This document shows positions 12,832-21,500 of a stretch of DNA of 42,330 nucleotides, piece after piece. The DNA is taken from the NCBI GenBank assembly GCA_945917765.1, contig CAMEHU010000013.1, positions 1 through 42,330 on the forward strand, read 5' to 3'. Position 1 is the first letter of the stretch; each line of letters opens with the position of its first letter. The notes under the pieces are model-generated. The model was not told the origin of the DNA. It was given only the letters and a program-made list of their open reading frames with translations, and searched no databases. The position numbers were made by a program, and so were the translations under genes. This stretch comes from an uncultured Lachnospiraceae bacterium (GTDB lineage: Bacteria; Bacillota; Clostridia; TANB77; CAG-508).

Positions 12832-12860
12832 TTGCATTTAATAGAAAAACATGCTATAAT
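12832..12860 (+). promoter_or_regulatory. extended -10 promoter for the SleB-like gene
   Basis: TTGCAT (12832-12837), a 17-bp spacer and TATAAT (12855-12860), preceded by ATGC, which supplies the extended -10 TGn. Confidence 0.75.
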
Positions 12861-12908
12861 ACTATTATCAGATATTTTCTGAAAACTTGAGAAAAGAGGT
12901 TAAAAAGT

Positions 12909-13568
12909 ATGAATGAAGAGAAAACAACAGAGGCTAATACTTCAAATTCAGAAAATGGCAAATCCGAAGATAAAGGAATTGGGATAATTAAAGTGATTGT
13001 TGCACTTAGTTTACTCACTACTTTTATGGGAAAAGCTGAAAAGGTAACCAACACAACACGGAATGAATATGCCCCAAATGTTACGTATGCAGATAATTAT
13101 GTAGAAACAAATTCATATAATCAAGCGATTTCACACGACCATAAAGTTTCATGTACTCAAGCTGATTTAGATAATTTCGTAATGTTAGTTCTTTGCGAAG
13201 CAGGAAATCAATCAGTAGAGTGTATGACTGGAGTTGCGGCTACAGTCATAAATCGTGTTGAGGCAAATTTTGGTTCTACTATTACATCTGTTATAACTGC
13301 TCCTAACCAATTTGCAACATACCAGAATGGATATTTTTGCGTGGGAGGAGAACCTGTAACATTAAACTTTTTTTACGATAGTCAGATTCAAAACGCAAGA
13401 ATTGCTATTGATGCAGCTTTGTCTGGATACGATCCAACAGGACCAGTTGGAGGTGCACTCTATTTCTACGGATTAGATGGATTATCTGCAGAAGAGGCGG
13501 CATACAGACAAAATATTTCTCAAAAAATGCAAATCAATGACCTGTACTTTTATCGTATTTGGGACTAA
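12909..13568 (+). CDS. SleB/CwlJ-family cell-wall hydrolase (Hydrolase_2), membrane-anchored
   Basis: This 219-residue protein has a short cytoplasmic Asn/Ser/Glu-rich head, one membrane segment (about residues 24-41, IGIIKVIVALSLLTTFMG) and a linker. The SleB-type domain runs from about residue 85 to the end. The family core is visible: LVLCEAGNQS with the predicted catalytic Glu97, VAATVINRV, NQFATYQNG and GGALYFYG. Family members cleave muramic-delta-lactam cortex peptidoglycan in spores or act as lytic enzymes in vegetative cells. The plain sigma-A-like extended -10 promoter upstream argues for vegetative expression rather than a forespore-specific cortex lytic enzyme, so I do not assign sleB. 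GAGGT lies 9 nt before the ATG. It is monocistronic, closed by a strong terminator. Confidence 0.85.
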   Translation: MNEEKTTEANTSNSENGKSEDKGIGIIKVIVALSLLTTFMGKAEKVTNTTRNEYAPNVTYADNYVETNSYNQAISHDHKVSCTQADLDNFVMLVLCEAGNQSVECMTGVAATVINRVEANFGSTITSVITAPNQFATYQNGYFCVGGEPVTLNFFYDSQIQNARIAIDAALSGYDPTGPVGGALYFYGLDGLSAEEAAYRQNISQKMQINDLYFYRIWD

Positions 13569-13588
13569 AAACTTAAATATCTCTTTTA

Positions 13589-13616
13589 TCCCTCAATTTT
13601 TAATTGAGGGATTTTT
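13589..13616 (+). terminator. rho-independent terminator
   Basis: A perfect 10-bp stem TCCCTCAATT / AATTGAGGGA with a TTT loop, then TTTTT. It follows the hydrolase stop by 20 nt. Confidence 0.93.
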
Positions 13617-13617
13617 C

Positions 13618-13646
13618 TTGTAAGTAAACATTTTTTATGTTATAAT
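13618..13646 (+). promoter_or_regulatory. extended -10 promoter for tilS
   Basis: TTGTAA (13618-13623), a 17-bp spacer and TATAAT (13641-13646) with the extended motif ATGT just before it. It starts immediately after the preceding terminator. Confidence 0.75.
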
Positions 13647-13723
13647 AGGTATTAAAATTTACTATTGAAATATAATTATAACAAAATAGATATAATAAAA
13701 ATATAAAAATAAAGGAGAAAAAA

Positions 13724-14719
13724 TTGCTAGAAGACGTACTAAAAACAATACAAAAATATAATTTGATAAATAGTCAAGACCGTATAGTAATAGGTGTTTC
13801 AGGTGGGCCAGACTCAATGTGCTTACTAGATATTTTAAATAAATTAAAAGAAAAGCTAAACATAGAAATATTTGTAGCACATATTAATCACATGATAAGA
13901 AAAGAAGCAGACGAAGAAACAGAATTTGTTAAAAATTTTTGTGATGAAATTGGCGTAAAATGTTTTGTGAAAAAAATTGATGTAATCAAAAAATCTACCG
14001 ACGAAAAAATAGGTACTGAAGAGGCTGGAAGAAAAGCACGATATGACTTTTTTGAAGAAGTTATGAAAACGGTTGGAGCAAATAAAATTGCAACTGCACA
14101 TAATGCAAATGATAATGCTGAAACAGTATTGATGAACATTTTTAGAGGAACAGGAACACAAGGCTTAAAAGGAATAGAACCAATAAGAGATGAAAAATTT
14201 ATAAGACCAATTATAGAATGTGAAAGAGCAGACATAGAAAATTATTGTGAACAAAATAACTTAAATCCTAAAATAGATTTATCAAATTTTGAAAATGAAT
14301 ATACAAGAAATAAAATAAGAAACATAATTATTCCAGAACTAAAAAAAGAATTTAATCCAAATATAATTAAAGCATTAAACAAATTGTCTGTATTGGCAAA
14401 ACAAGAAAATGAATTTATTCAAAACTATGTTGAAAATTTAGTAGAAAATGAATTGGATATAAATTTTACTGATTATACAAGTATTGATTTAAAGAAATTT
14501 AATAATCTAGAATATTTTATTAAAAGTAAAGTTATCTTGAAGCTAATTCAAAAAGTTTTAGGAAGCACACAAGGAATAGAAAAAATTCATATAGATGATA
14601 TAATTAAGTTATGTTCAAAAAATATAGGGAATAAGTACTTAACACCTAATAAAAACGTGAAAGTGCTTGTTAAATCTGGAAGAATATATTTTATAAAACT
14701 TCCTCAAAAAAATGCTTAG
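13724..14719 (+). CDS. tilS: tRNA(Ile)-lysidine synthase, short form
   Basis: TilS uses ATP and lysine to change C34 of the CAU-anticodon tRNA(Ile) to lysidine, switching both its codon and its amino-acid identity; it is essential. It starts with TTG at 13724, 6 nt after AAAGGAG. The PP-loop is VIGVSGGPDSMCLLDIL, followed by VAHINHMIR, TAHNANDNAETVLMN and RGTGTQGLKGIEP, then RPIIECERADIENYC and the NEYTRNKIRNIIIPEL signature. At 331 residues it lacks the separate C-terminal domain of the about 470-residue Bacillus enzyme and resembles the short Aquifex type. The usual Firmicutes order is tilS-hpt-ftsH; here hpt is missing and a 340-nt intergenic region takes its place. Confidence 0.95.
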   Translation: MLEDVLKTIQKYNLINSQDRIVIGVSGGPDSMCLLDILNKLKEKLNIEIFVAHINHMIRKEADEETEFVKNFCDEIGVKCFVKKIDVIKKSTDEKIGTEEAGRKARYDFFEEVMKTVGANKIATAHNANDNAETVLMNIFRGTGTQGLKGIEPIRDEKFIRPIIECERADIENYCEQNNLNPKIDLSNFENEYTRNKIRNIIIPELKKEFNPNIIKALNKLSVLAKQENEFIQNYVENLVENELDINFTDYTSIDLKKFNNLEYFIKSKVILKLIQKVLGSTQGIEKIHIDDIIKLCSKNIGNKYLTPNKNVKVLVKSGRIYFIKLPQKNA

Positions 14720-14795
14720 GGAATAAAGGGTTCAAAACATTTTCATAAAATATATTACGATAAATAATACAAAATGATAAAAAAATAAAATAAAA

Positions 14796-14834
14796 AACTT
14801 GTTAAATTACAAATACAAATTTAGCAAGTTTTTT
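14796..14834 (+). terminator. rho-independent terminator after tilS
   Basis: A 13-bp stem AACTTGTTAAATT (14796-14808) pairs with AATTTAGCAAGTT (14818-14830), with one G·U, then a T-run. The A-tract upstream makes it potentially bidirectional. The rest of the 340-nt tilS-ftsH gap holds only AT-rich sequence and the ftsH promoter; I see no gene in it. Confidence 0.85.
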
Positions 14835-14932
14835 ATTTTACTTTTGTGTTACAAATTAAACAAAAACATTCTATTTCCGTAATATTTTAAAAAAAATGTA
14901 GAATTTTGAATTGTAAAAGTTTGATGAATACC

Positions 14933-14961
14933 TTGAAATAAGGGTAAAATTATGTTATAGT
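14933..14961 (+). promoter_or_regulatory. extended -10 promoter for ftsH
   Basis: TTGAAA (14933-14938), a 17-bp spacer and TATAGT (14956-14961), preceded by ATGT. The untranslated leader to the TTG start is about 90 nt. Confidence 0.7.
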
Positions 14962-15059
14962 TTCTAATAGATTTTTAGTGAAAAATATATTTTGCAATAA
15001 GTCAAAATAAAACAAAGAAATTATTGAACAACAATTCTACATAAGGAGGTAGTAAAAAA

Positions 15060-16859
15060 TTGAAAAATAGTTTAAAGACATTAGCAGTTTGGGGAATTAT
15101 AGGTGTTATTTTTATAGTACTTATATCTTCAATTCTTGAAAACAATGATAGAAAATTATCATATTCAGAGTTAGTACAAAAAATTGAGGCAAATGAAGTT
15201 GAACATATTGAAATAAATTCATCAGGTGATTCTGCAGTTGTAAAACTAAAAGAAAATAATGGACAAAAAGAAGTAAATATTCCTAATATGGAAAACTTTA
15301 TGGATATATTAGAAGAACCAATGAAAAATGGTCAAGTAGATGTAAAAGAAAAATCAGAATCATGGTTTATGGTTATACTTGGGCTATTAACACCATTTGG
15401 AATACTAATTATTTTCTTCTTATTCTGGTTCTTGTTAATGAGCAAAAGCCAAGGGGCTGGTGGAAAAACAATGTCTTTTGGAAAAAGCAAAGCAAGAAAT
15501 ATTACTGAAATAGACAAAAACAAAGTAACATTTAACGATGTTGCAGGTGTTGATGAAGAAAAAGAAGAATTACAAGAAATTGTAGAATTTTTAAAAAGTC
15601 CAAAAAAATTCACAGATATGGGAGCAAGAATTCCAAAAGGAGTATTATTAGTTGGACATCCAGGAACAGGTAAAACATTACTTGCAAAAGCAGTTGCAGG
15701 TGAAGCAGGAGTTCCATTCTTTATTATAAGTGGTTCAGACTTTGTTGAAATGTTCGTAGGTGTTGGTGCATCAAGAGTAAGAGACTTATTTGAACAAGCT
15801 AAGAAAAATGCACCATGTATAATATTCATAGATGAAATTGATGCTGTAGGTCGCCAAAGAGGTGCAGGTGTTGGTGGAGGACATGATGAAAGAGAACAAA
15901 CACTAAACCAATTACTTGTTGAAATGGACGGATTTGCTACAAACGAAGGTGTTATAGTATTAGCTGCAACAAACAGACCTGACATTTTAGACAAAGCATT
16001 ATTAAGACCAGGAAGATTTGATAGACAAATTGTAGTTTCAGCACCAGATGTTAAAGCAAGAGAAGAAATTTTAGAAGTACATGCAAGAAAGAAATTAATT
16101 GGATCAGATGTAGATTTCAAAACAATTGCTAAAAATACATCAGGTTTCTCAGGAGCTGATTTGGAAAATGTATTAAATGAAGCAGCTTTATTAGCAGCTA
16201 GAAGAAATAAATTAGAAATTAATATGGCTGAAATTGAAGATGCAATGGTAAAAGTTACAATGGGACCTGAAAAGAAAACAAGAGTTAGAAGTGAAAAAGA
16301 AAACAAATTAGTTGCATATCACGAAGCAGGGCACGCTGTTGTAAGCAGATTTTTACCAACACAAGACGCAGTACATCAAATATCAATTGTACCAAGAGGA
16401 ATGGCTGGAGGATATACTATGTATAGACCAACAGAAGATAAGTCATTTATGTCAAAATCTGAAATGTTAGAGCAAATTGTTTCACTATTAGGTGGAAGAG
16501 TAGCAGAACAATTAATATTGAATGATATATCAACAGGTGCAAGCAATGACATAGAAAGAGCAACACAAATAGCTCGTTCAATGGTAACAAAATATGGAAT
16601 GAGTGATAAAATAGGAACAATAATGCTAGGAAGCAATCAAGAAGAAGTCTTCTTAGGAAGAGATTTTTCTCATGGAAAAGAATATTCAGAAGAAACAGCA
16701 GGAATTATTGATGAAGAAGTTAAAGCTATTATTGATAATGCATATAAAACAGCTGAAGAAATTTTGAAAACTAATATTGATAAGTTACATGCAGTTGCTG
16801 GAGTATTACTTGAAAAAGAGAAAATTGATGGAGATGAATTTGATAGCATTTTTGCTTAA
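15060..16859 (+). CDS. ftsH: ATP-dependent membrane zinc metalloprotease FtsH
   Basis: FtsH is a hexameric AAA+ protease that degrades misassembled membrane proteins and some regulators. It starts with TTG at 15060, preceded by AAGGAGGT (15043-15050); 599 residues. It has two membrane helices (about residues 5-25 and 100-125) around an extracytoplasmic domain, then the AAA+ module: Walker A GHPGTGKT (199-206), Walker [12 protein letters not shown] and the second region of homology [18 protein letters not shown]. The zinc protease motif is HEAGH (His421, Glu422, His425). Oddity: the Walker A begins G-H-P where most FtsH read G-P-P; the catalytic Lys and Thr are intact. It is transcribed alone, from its own promoter to a strong terminator. 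Confidence 0.98.
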   Translation: MKNSLKTLAVWGIIGVIFIVLISSILENNDRKLSYSELVQKIEANEVEHIEINSSGDSAVVKLKENNGQKEVNIPNMENFMDILEEPMKNGQVDVKEKSESWFMVILGLLTPFGILIIFFLFWFLLMSKSQGAGGKTMSFGKSKARNITEIDKNKVTFNDVAGVDEEKEELQEIVEFLKSPKKFTDMGARIPKGVLLVGHPGTGKTLLAKAVAGEAGVPFFIISGSDFVEMFVGVGASRVRDLFEQAKKNAPCIIFIDEIDAVGRQRGAGVGGGHDEREQTLNQLLVEMDGFATNEGVIVLAATNRPDILDKALLRPGRFDRQIVVSAPDVKAREEILEVHARKKLIGSDVDFKTIAKNTSGFSGADLENVLNEAALLAARRNKLEINMAEIEDAMVKVTMGPEKKTRVRSEKENKLVAYHEAGHAVVSRFLPTQDAVHQISIVPRGMAGGYTMYRPTEDKSFMSKSEMLEQIVSLLGGRVAEQLILNDISTGASNDIERATQIARSMVTKYGMSDKIGTIMLGSNQEEVFLGRDFSHGKEYSEETAGIIDEEVKAIIDNAYKTAEEILKTNIDKLHAVAGVLLEKEKIDGDEFDSIFA

Positions 16860-16873
16860 GAGAATATAAAATA

Positions 16874-16921
16874 AATAAAGAGGGAGAAATTTAATATAAA
16901 TTTCTTCCTCTTTATTTGTTT
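16874..16921 (+). terminator. rho-independent terminator after ftsH
   Basis: A 19-bp stem (16874-16892 with 898-916 of the same kilobase) has one G·U pair and a 5-nt AATAT loop, followed by TGTTTATTG. The next 120 nt up to the promoter at 17040 show no feature. Confidence 0.85.
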
Positions 16922-17039
16922 ATTGTTTATAATTTCTTGATTATTCTGTTAGTTAACCCAGTTATTTTTATTAATAATTCAATTCTTGAGAAATAAAGGG
17001 ATGGACTAGGATCATCTTACCAATTTTATTATTGTGTCA

Positions 17040-17068
17040 TTGACATACTTTTTAGCGCTTGTTATAAT
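17040..17068 (+). promoter_or_regulatory. perfect consensus sigma-A promoter
   Basis: TTGACA (17040-17045), exactly 17 bp, TATAAT (17063-17068), plus the extended TGT triplet before the -10. It is the strongest promoter by sequence in the window and serves only the coiled-coil orphan gene. Confidence 0.88.
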
Positions 17069-17102
17069 AAATCCAATACATCTTACTGAAAGGAAAAATA
17101 GT

Positions 17103-17609
17103 ATGAAAAACAAAAAAATTTGTAGAGGCAATAAAAATAAAGAAACAAATACAATCATAGAAATTCGTAAAGAAATGTTGGATATGTTACGCAAATTCCA
17201 TGATAAAATAGATGATAAATCTCTATGTGAGCAAGATAAGGAAAAATGTAAAGCTGAAGTAAGACAAATAGCTGAGATAATTAGAGACAAAGATAAATAT
17301 ATGCTTAAATTAGAGAGATTAAGTAAAATAAGTAAAAGTGAGAAAGAAAGTAGCGATGAAAATATAAACAAGATTAGAAGCCAAATTATTGGCTTATTAT
17401 ATAAAAAAAGAAATTCTATAACAACTAATCAATATGATTCTAAGGAACTTCAAATTGTTGATAGAGAATTAATAGAAACTGAAAGATTAATAATAGAGAA
17501 AGAGAGGATTTGGGTAAAGCAAAATAGAAATGATGTACAACATAGAAAATCTGGTATAAATCCACATTTATATAGATTTTTCAAAATGGAACCGGAAAAT
17601 GAATTATGA
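17103..17609 (+). CDS. Hypothetical charged coiled-coil protein
   Basis: I do not recognise this gene. It encodes 168 residues from the ATG at 17103, which has AAAGGA about 9 nt upstream; an upstream in-frame ATG (17034) lies before the promoter's -10 and would not be transcribed. The protein is very rich in Lys, Glu, Arg and Asp and almost wholly predicted helical. Heptad-like Leu/Ile spacing suggests one or two coiled coils (about residues 18-90 and 105-150). No signal peptide or membrane segment. The start MKNKKICRGNKNKETN holds one Cys, and a second lies in KSLCEQDKEKCKAE. No enzyme motif is present. A cytoplasmic, possibly scaffold-like or nucleic-acid-binding role is guesswork. There is no partner in an operon, and a separate promoter follows for rubrerythrin. 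Confidence 0.7.
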   Translation: MKNKKICRGNKNKETNTIIEIRKEMLDMLRKFHDKIDDKSLCEQDKEKCKAEVRQIAEIIRDKDKYMLKLERLSKISKSEKESSDENINKIRSQIIGLLYKKRNSITTNQYDSKELQIVDRELIETERLIIEKERIWVKQNRNDVQHRKSGINPHLYRFFKMEPENEL

Positions 17610-17621
17610 TAAATAAAATTC

Positions 17622-17649
17622 TTGACTTTACACATAATTATGTTATAAT
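17622..17649 (+). promoter_or_regulatory. extended -10 promoter for rubrerythrin
   Basis: TTGACT (17622-17627), a 16-bp spacer and TATAAT (17644-17649), preceded by ATGT. I see no obvious PerR-type operator dyad around it. Confidence 0.8.
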
Positions 17650-17679
17650 GGGTACAAATATTTTTTAGGAGGTCATATT

Positions 17680-18222
17680 ATGCCAGATTTAAAAGGTACA
17701 AAAACAGAAAAAAATTTAATGGATGCGTTCACAGGTGAGTCTATGGCTAGAAACAAATACACATATTATGCAAGCAAAGCAAAAAAAGAAGGATATGAGC
17801 AAATAGCTGCTATATTCCAAGAAACTGCTGATAATGAAAAAGAGCATGCTAAAATATGGTTTAAATTACTTCATGATGGACAAGTCCCTTCAACAACAGA
17901 AAATTTAGCAGATGCTGCTGCAGGGGAAAATTATGAATGGACAGATATGTATGATAGAATGGCTAAAGAAGCCAAAGAAGAAGGATTTGACCATATTGCA
18001 TATTTATTTGAAGCTGTTGGTAAAATTGAAAAAGAACATGAAGAAAGATATAAAAAATTACTAGAGAATATTGAAGGTGGATTAGTATTTAGTAAAGATG
18101 GAGATGCTATTTGGAAATGTAGAAATTGCGGACATATTGTAATTGGAAAACAAGCTCCAGAGGTATGTCCAGTTTGCAATCATCCTAAATCTTATTTTGA
18201 AGTTAAAGCTGAAAATTATTAA
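17680..18222 (+). CDS. rbr: Rubrerythrin
   Basis: Rubrerythrin is a non-haem diiron peroxidase that reduces hydrogen peroxide in anaerobes, taking electrons from rubredoxin or a reductase. At 180 residues it is typical. The N-terminal ferritin-like four-helix bundle carries the diiron ligands in [28 protein letters not shown] and [12 protein letters not shown]. The C-terminal rubredoxin-like domain has the iron-binding cysteines Cys147 and Cys150 (KCRNCGH) and Cys163 and Cys166 ([12 protein letters not shown]). AGGAGGT precedes the ATG by 8 nt. It is monocistronic and is followed 14 nt after the stop by a perfect 33-bp GC-rich hairpin. Its presence supports an anaerobic or microaerophilic lifestyle. 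Confidence 0.97.
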   Translation: MPDLKGTKTEKNLMDAFTGESMARNKYTYYASKAKKEGYEQIAAIFQETADNEKEHAKIWFKLLHDGQVPSTTENLADAAAGENYEWTDMYDRMAKEAKEEGFDHIAYLFEAVGKIEKEHEERYKKLLENIEGGLVFSKDGDAIWKCRNCGHIVIGKQAPEVCPVCNHPKSYFEVKAENY

Positions 18223-18236
18223 ATTAAAGTCAGTGG

Positions 18237-18304
18237 AAGCCAATGGGGACGGGGCAATTTGGCACGATTTCAATCGTGCCAAATTGCCCCGTCCCCATTG
18301 GCTT
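18237..18304 (+). repeat. Perfect 33-bp GC-rich hairpin after rubrerythrin
   Basis: The left arm 18237-18269 and right arm 18272-18304 are perfectly complementary over 33 bp with a 2-nt TC loop. The core is AATGGGGACGGGGCAATTTGG. About 55% G+C against an AT-rich background, and no T-tail. It belongs with the elements at 10233 and 38600. Confidence 0.95.
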
Positions 18305-18345
18305 AAAATTACTGCAACCTATCTTGTGAAAAAAATGGAAAAATA

Positions 18346-18374
18346 TTGATTTTTTTGGAAAAGTATGCTATAAT
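18346..18374 (+). promoter_or_regulatory. extended -10 promoter for the giant adhesin
   Basis: TTGATT (18346-18351), a 17-bp spacer and TATAAT (18369-18374), preceded by ATGC. The untranslated leader to the ATG at 18516 is about 135 nt. Confidence 0.75.
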
Positions 18375-18380
18375 ATAGTA

Positions 18381-18465
18381 GTACTTTGTAAAAGTACGGT
18401 ATACATAAGACAAAGATTGAAGACAAACATACAAATTTTTCATGTATGTTTTTAATTTGTTTTTA
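18381..18465 (+). promoter_or_regulatory. Structured leader with a terminator-like hairpin upstream of the adhesin
   Basis: Two hairpins lie between promoter and gene. The first is a 7-bp stem GTACTTT / AAAGTAC (18381-18397). The second is an 8-bp stem AAACATAC (18425-18432) / GTATGTTT (18444-18451), followed by a T-rich tract with two further T-runs. The second looks like an intrinsic terminator inside the leader, so attenuation is possible. I cannot match it to a known riboswitch class. Confidence 0.5.
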
Positions 18466-18515
18466 ATACAATTAAAAGAAATTACAAAAGTTTTTAAATA
18501 GGAGGATGTAAAATA

Positions 18516-21500
18516 ATGTTTAAATTTAAAATGTCTTTATTATTACAAAACGTAAAATTTAGAGTAGCAGTTGCCACTTTAATTTTAGCAGCAATTATTG
18601 CTGGTGTAGTATTAATACCAAAGAACAAAGCTGGAAACGTTAGTGAATCAGTAAGCGTTGTCGCTAATGAATCTGGTGTATCAGTAAATGGTGTAAAATA
18701 CTTAACAATTACAAAATATGGTCAAGCACAAGGTTATAACAACCTATTTTGTATTGAAGAAGGTGCAAATTTATGGGATGTAGTTACATACAACAATCCA
18801 ATACCAATGTCTCAAGCAGGTAATTACTTTACAAATTACAATGCAGCAATGTGGATAGCAAACAATATGTATTTAAGAGATGTTGCAGGTGTAAACGGTT
18901 TAAGTAATGAAACAGCTAGAGATTTAACAGCATTAAATTTAGCTAACATACTAACAACAAGTGATGTTAAAGCTAAAGTTGCTCAAAAAGGTTTAAATGG
19001 AGCAGAAAATGTTACTGCAAAACAAATCTTTGATTTGAGAAATGTAATTATAGGAAATGGTCAACAAGCTAAACCAGCTTTAGAAATTGTTGAACAAATT
19101 GCTTTATGGACTTTCTCAAAAAATATAAATCCAGAAATTTTAGAACAATATAAAAAACCAGAAGCATTTTTCCAAAATACAAATTTAAGTAATGAACAAC
19201 AAATTGCTTTAAAATATGTATATTATGCTTTAACAAGTCTTGCTGAAAGCAATGCAAGTACTGCAACAAGCACAATTTCATTAAATAAAGCACAAGCTCA
19301 ATTTAATGAGAATACATATCAAGTTGGTCCATATTATTTACAATCAAATGGTAAAAATATGACAAATTTTGAATTTGGTGCAACTTCAGAAGCTAAATTA
19401 CCAATTTCAGTTGTAGTTACAAAAAATGATGGAACAACAGAACAAAAAGGACAAGAAATTATAATTAAAAATCAAGATGGAAGTTTCTATATTAACTTAG
19501 ATGCTTATAGAGATAATGTAAAAAAAGTTGATTTAAGAATTGATTCAATTTTAACAGGTGTTAATTCAGAAGCATATGTTTTAGATGGTGGAAACAGCCA
19601 AAACCTTATGACAATATCAAAAAGTGCTTCAGCTACAAGCCTAACAGATAGCAAAGAAATTATCATTACTGTTCCAGAAGGTAAATTCAGTATGAATATT
19701 AGAAAAGTTAAAGATGATGGAACAACTGTATTAACTGATAAAGCTGCTCATTTCAAAGTAAATGGAGAAACTTCATATACTAAAAATGGTATATTACAAA
19801 TTGAATCAGGTAGAGAAATAGAAAATGCAGATCAAGTTATTTCATATGAAATTGTTGAAACAAAATCTCCAGATGGTTATATAGGTTATAAAGGTGTTAT
19901 GAAAGTAAATGTTGCTTTCAAACAAGTTGGAAAAACTTATGTAATTGATAGAGAAAGAACAACAACAGAAGGATTTAATGAAGGTGCTAGAGTTGAATTT
20001 TCAGATGATAATCAAAATATAACAGTTGTAGTACCAAATAAAGAAAGAGAATTCGACTTAAGCTTACGTAAATTCATTACAAAAGTTGATGATGTAAATG
20101 TTGAACCAAGTAGAGAACCAGTTATAAATGTTCAATCAATTAAAGATTTACAAGCAACAGGAACAGCTTCTTATTTCCATACAAAAGATAGTGTTTCTGT
20201 ATCAGTAGGTTCTAAAGTTGAATACACAATAAGAGTTTATAATGAAGATGTAACATTAGGATTTGCAAGACAAATAACAGATTATATTCCAGATGGTTTA
20301 AGATTTATTAAAATAGCAGATGAAAGTGCTAAAGAATATACAACAACTTCTAAAGAAGGAGATAAAGTAATAGTTCTTAACTATAATGGAAAAAGAGAAA
20401 TTAAAAGTTTAAGAGATTTTATCGGAGCACAAGATGTTAAAATTACTAATGAATATTATCAAGAAGTAAAAGTAATCTGCGTTGTTGAAAAAACAGATTT
20501 AAAATTCATAACAAGCCGTGCTGAAATAACAAATTATGGATACTTTGATAAAGATTCTGAAGGAAAAGGTTCTGAATGGAAATCTGCAACAGCTATAGGA
20601 AATGTTGATAAAGATTCAGCTCAAAATACAATTAAAAATGAATTAAACTTAAATACATGGTATGAATCACATGTAAATGAAAATGATGGTGCAAACCATA
20701 TTACAAAATATTATCCTGGTGTTCAAGATGATGATGACTTTGAAACAGTTGAAGTTGTTACAGGAAAATATAATGTAATAATTAAAAAAGTAGATAGCAA
20801 AGATGAAAATAAAACATTAGCAGGTGCATACTTCACAGTTAGTGGTTCAAAAGTTAAAGAAACAAAAGTCGGACCAACAGCTGAAAATGGTGAAGTTGCA
20901 GTATTAAAAGGTATTGAAATCGAAAATGATAAACAAAAAGATGAATATATCATTAAAGAAACAGAAGCACCAGCTGATTACAAAAAATATGATGGTGAAA
21001 TAAAAGTTAAAGTTGGAACAAAAACAAATGGTAAAACATATGTAATTGATGAAAAATCTACAACAGTAGATGGTAAAGATGTAAAATCAAGTATTAGTGC
21101 TGATAACACAACACTTACAATTGTTATACCAAACGAGAAAGAAGAATTTGACTTAAGCTTACGTAAATTTATTACAAAAATTGATGGAGAAAAAATTGCT
21201 CAAAGTAGAGAACCAGTTATAAATGCTCAATCTATTAAAGATTTACAAGCATTAGGAACAGCTTCATACTTCCACAGCAAATCAAGTGTTGGAGTTACAG
21301 AAGGTGCTCAAATTGAATATACTTTAAGAGTATATAATGAAGGTGAAATCAATGGATTTGCTAAACAAATTACAGATTATATTCCAGAAGGTTTAGACTT
21401 TGTTAAGATAGCAGATGAAAGTGCTAAAGAATATACAACAACATCAAAACCAGGAGATAAAGCAATTGTTATTAATTACACAGGTAATAAAGGAATTGCA

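Noticed and set aside
15332-16306. Long reverse-strand open frame opposite ftsH
   Set aside because: It mirrors the codon pattern of ftsH, has no SD sequence and has no recognisable motif; the + strand protein is unmistakable.
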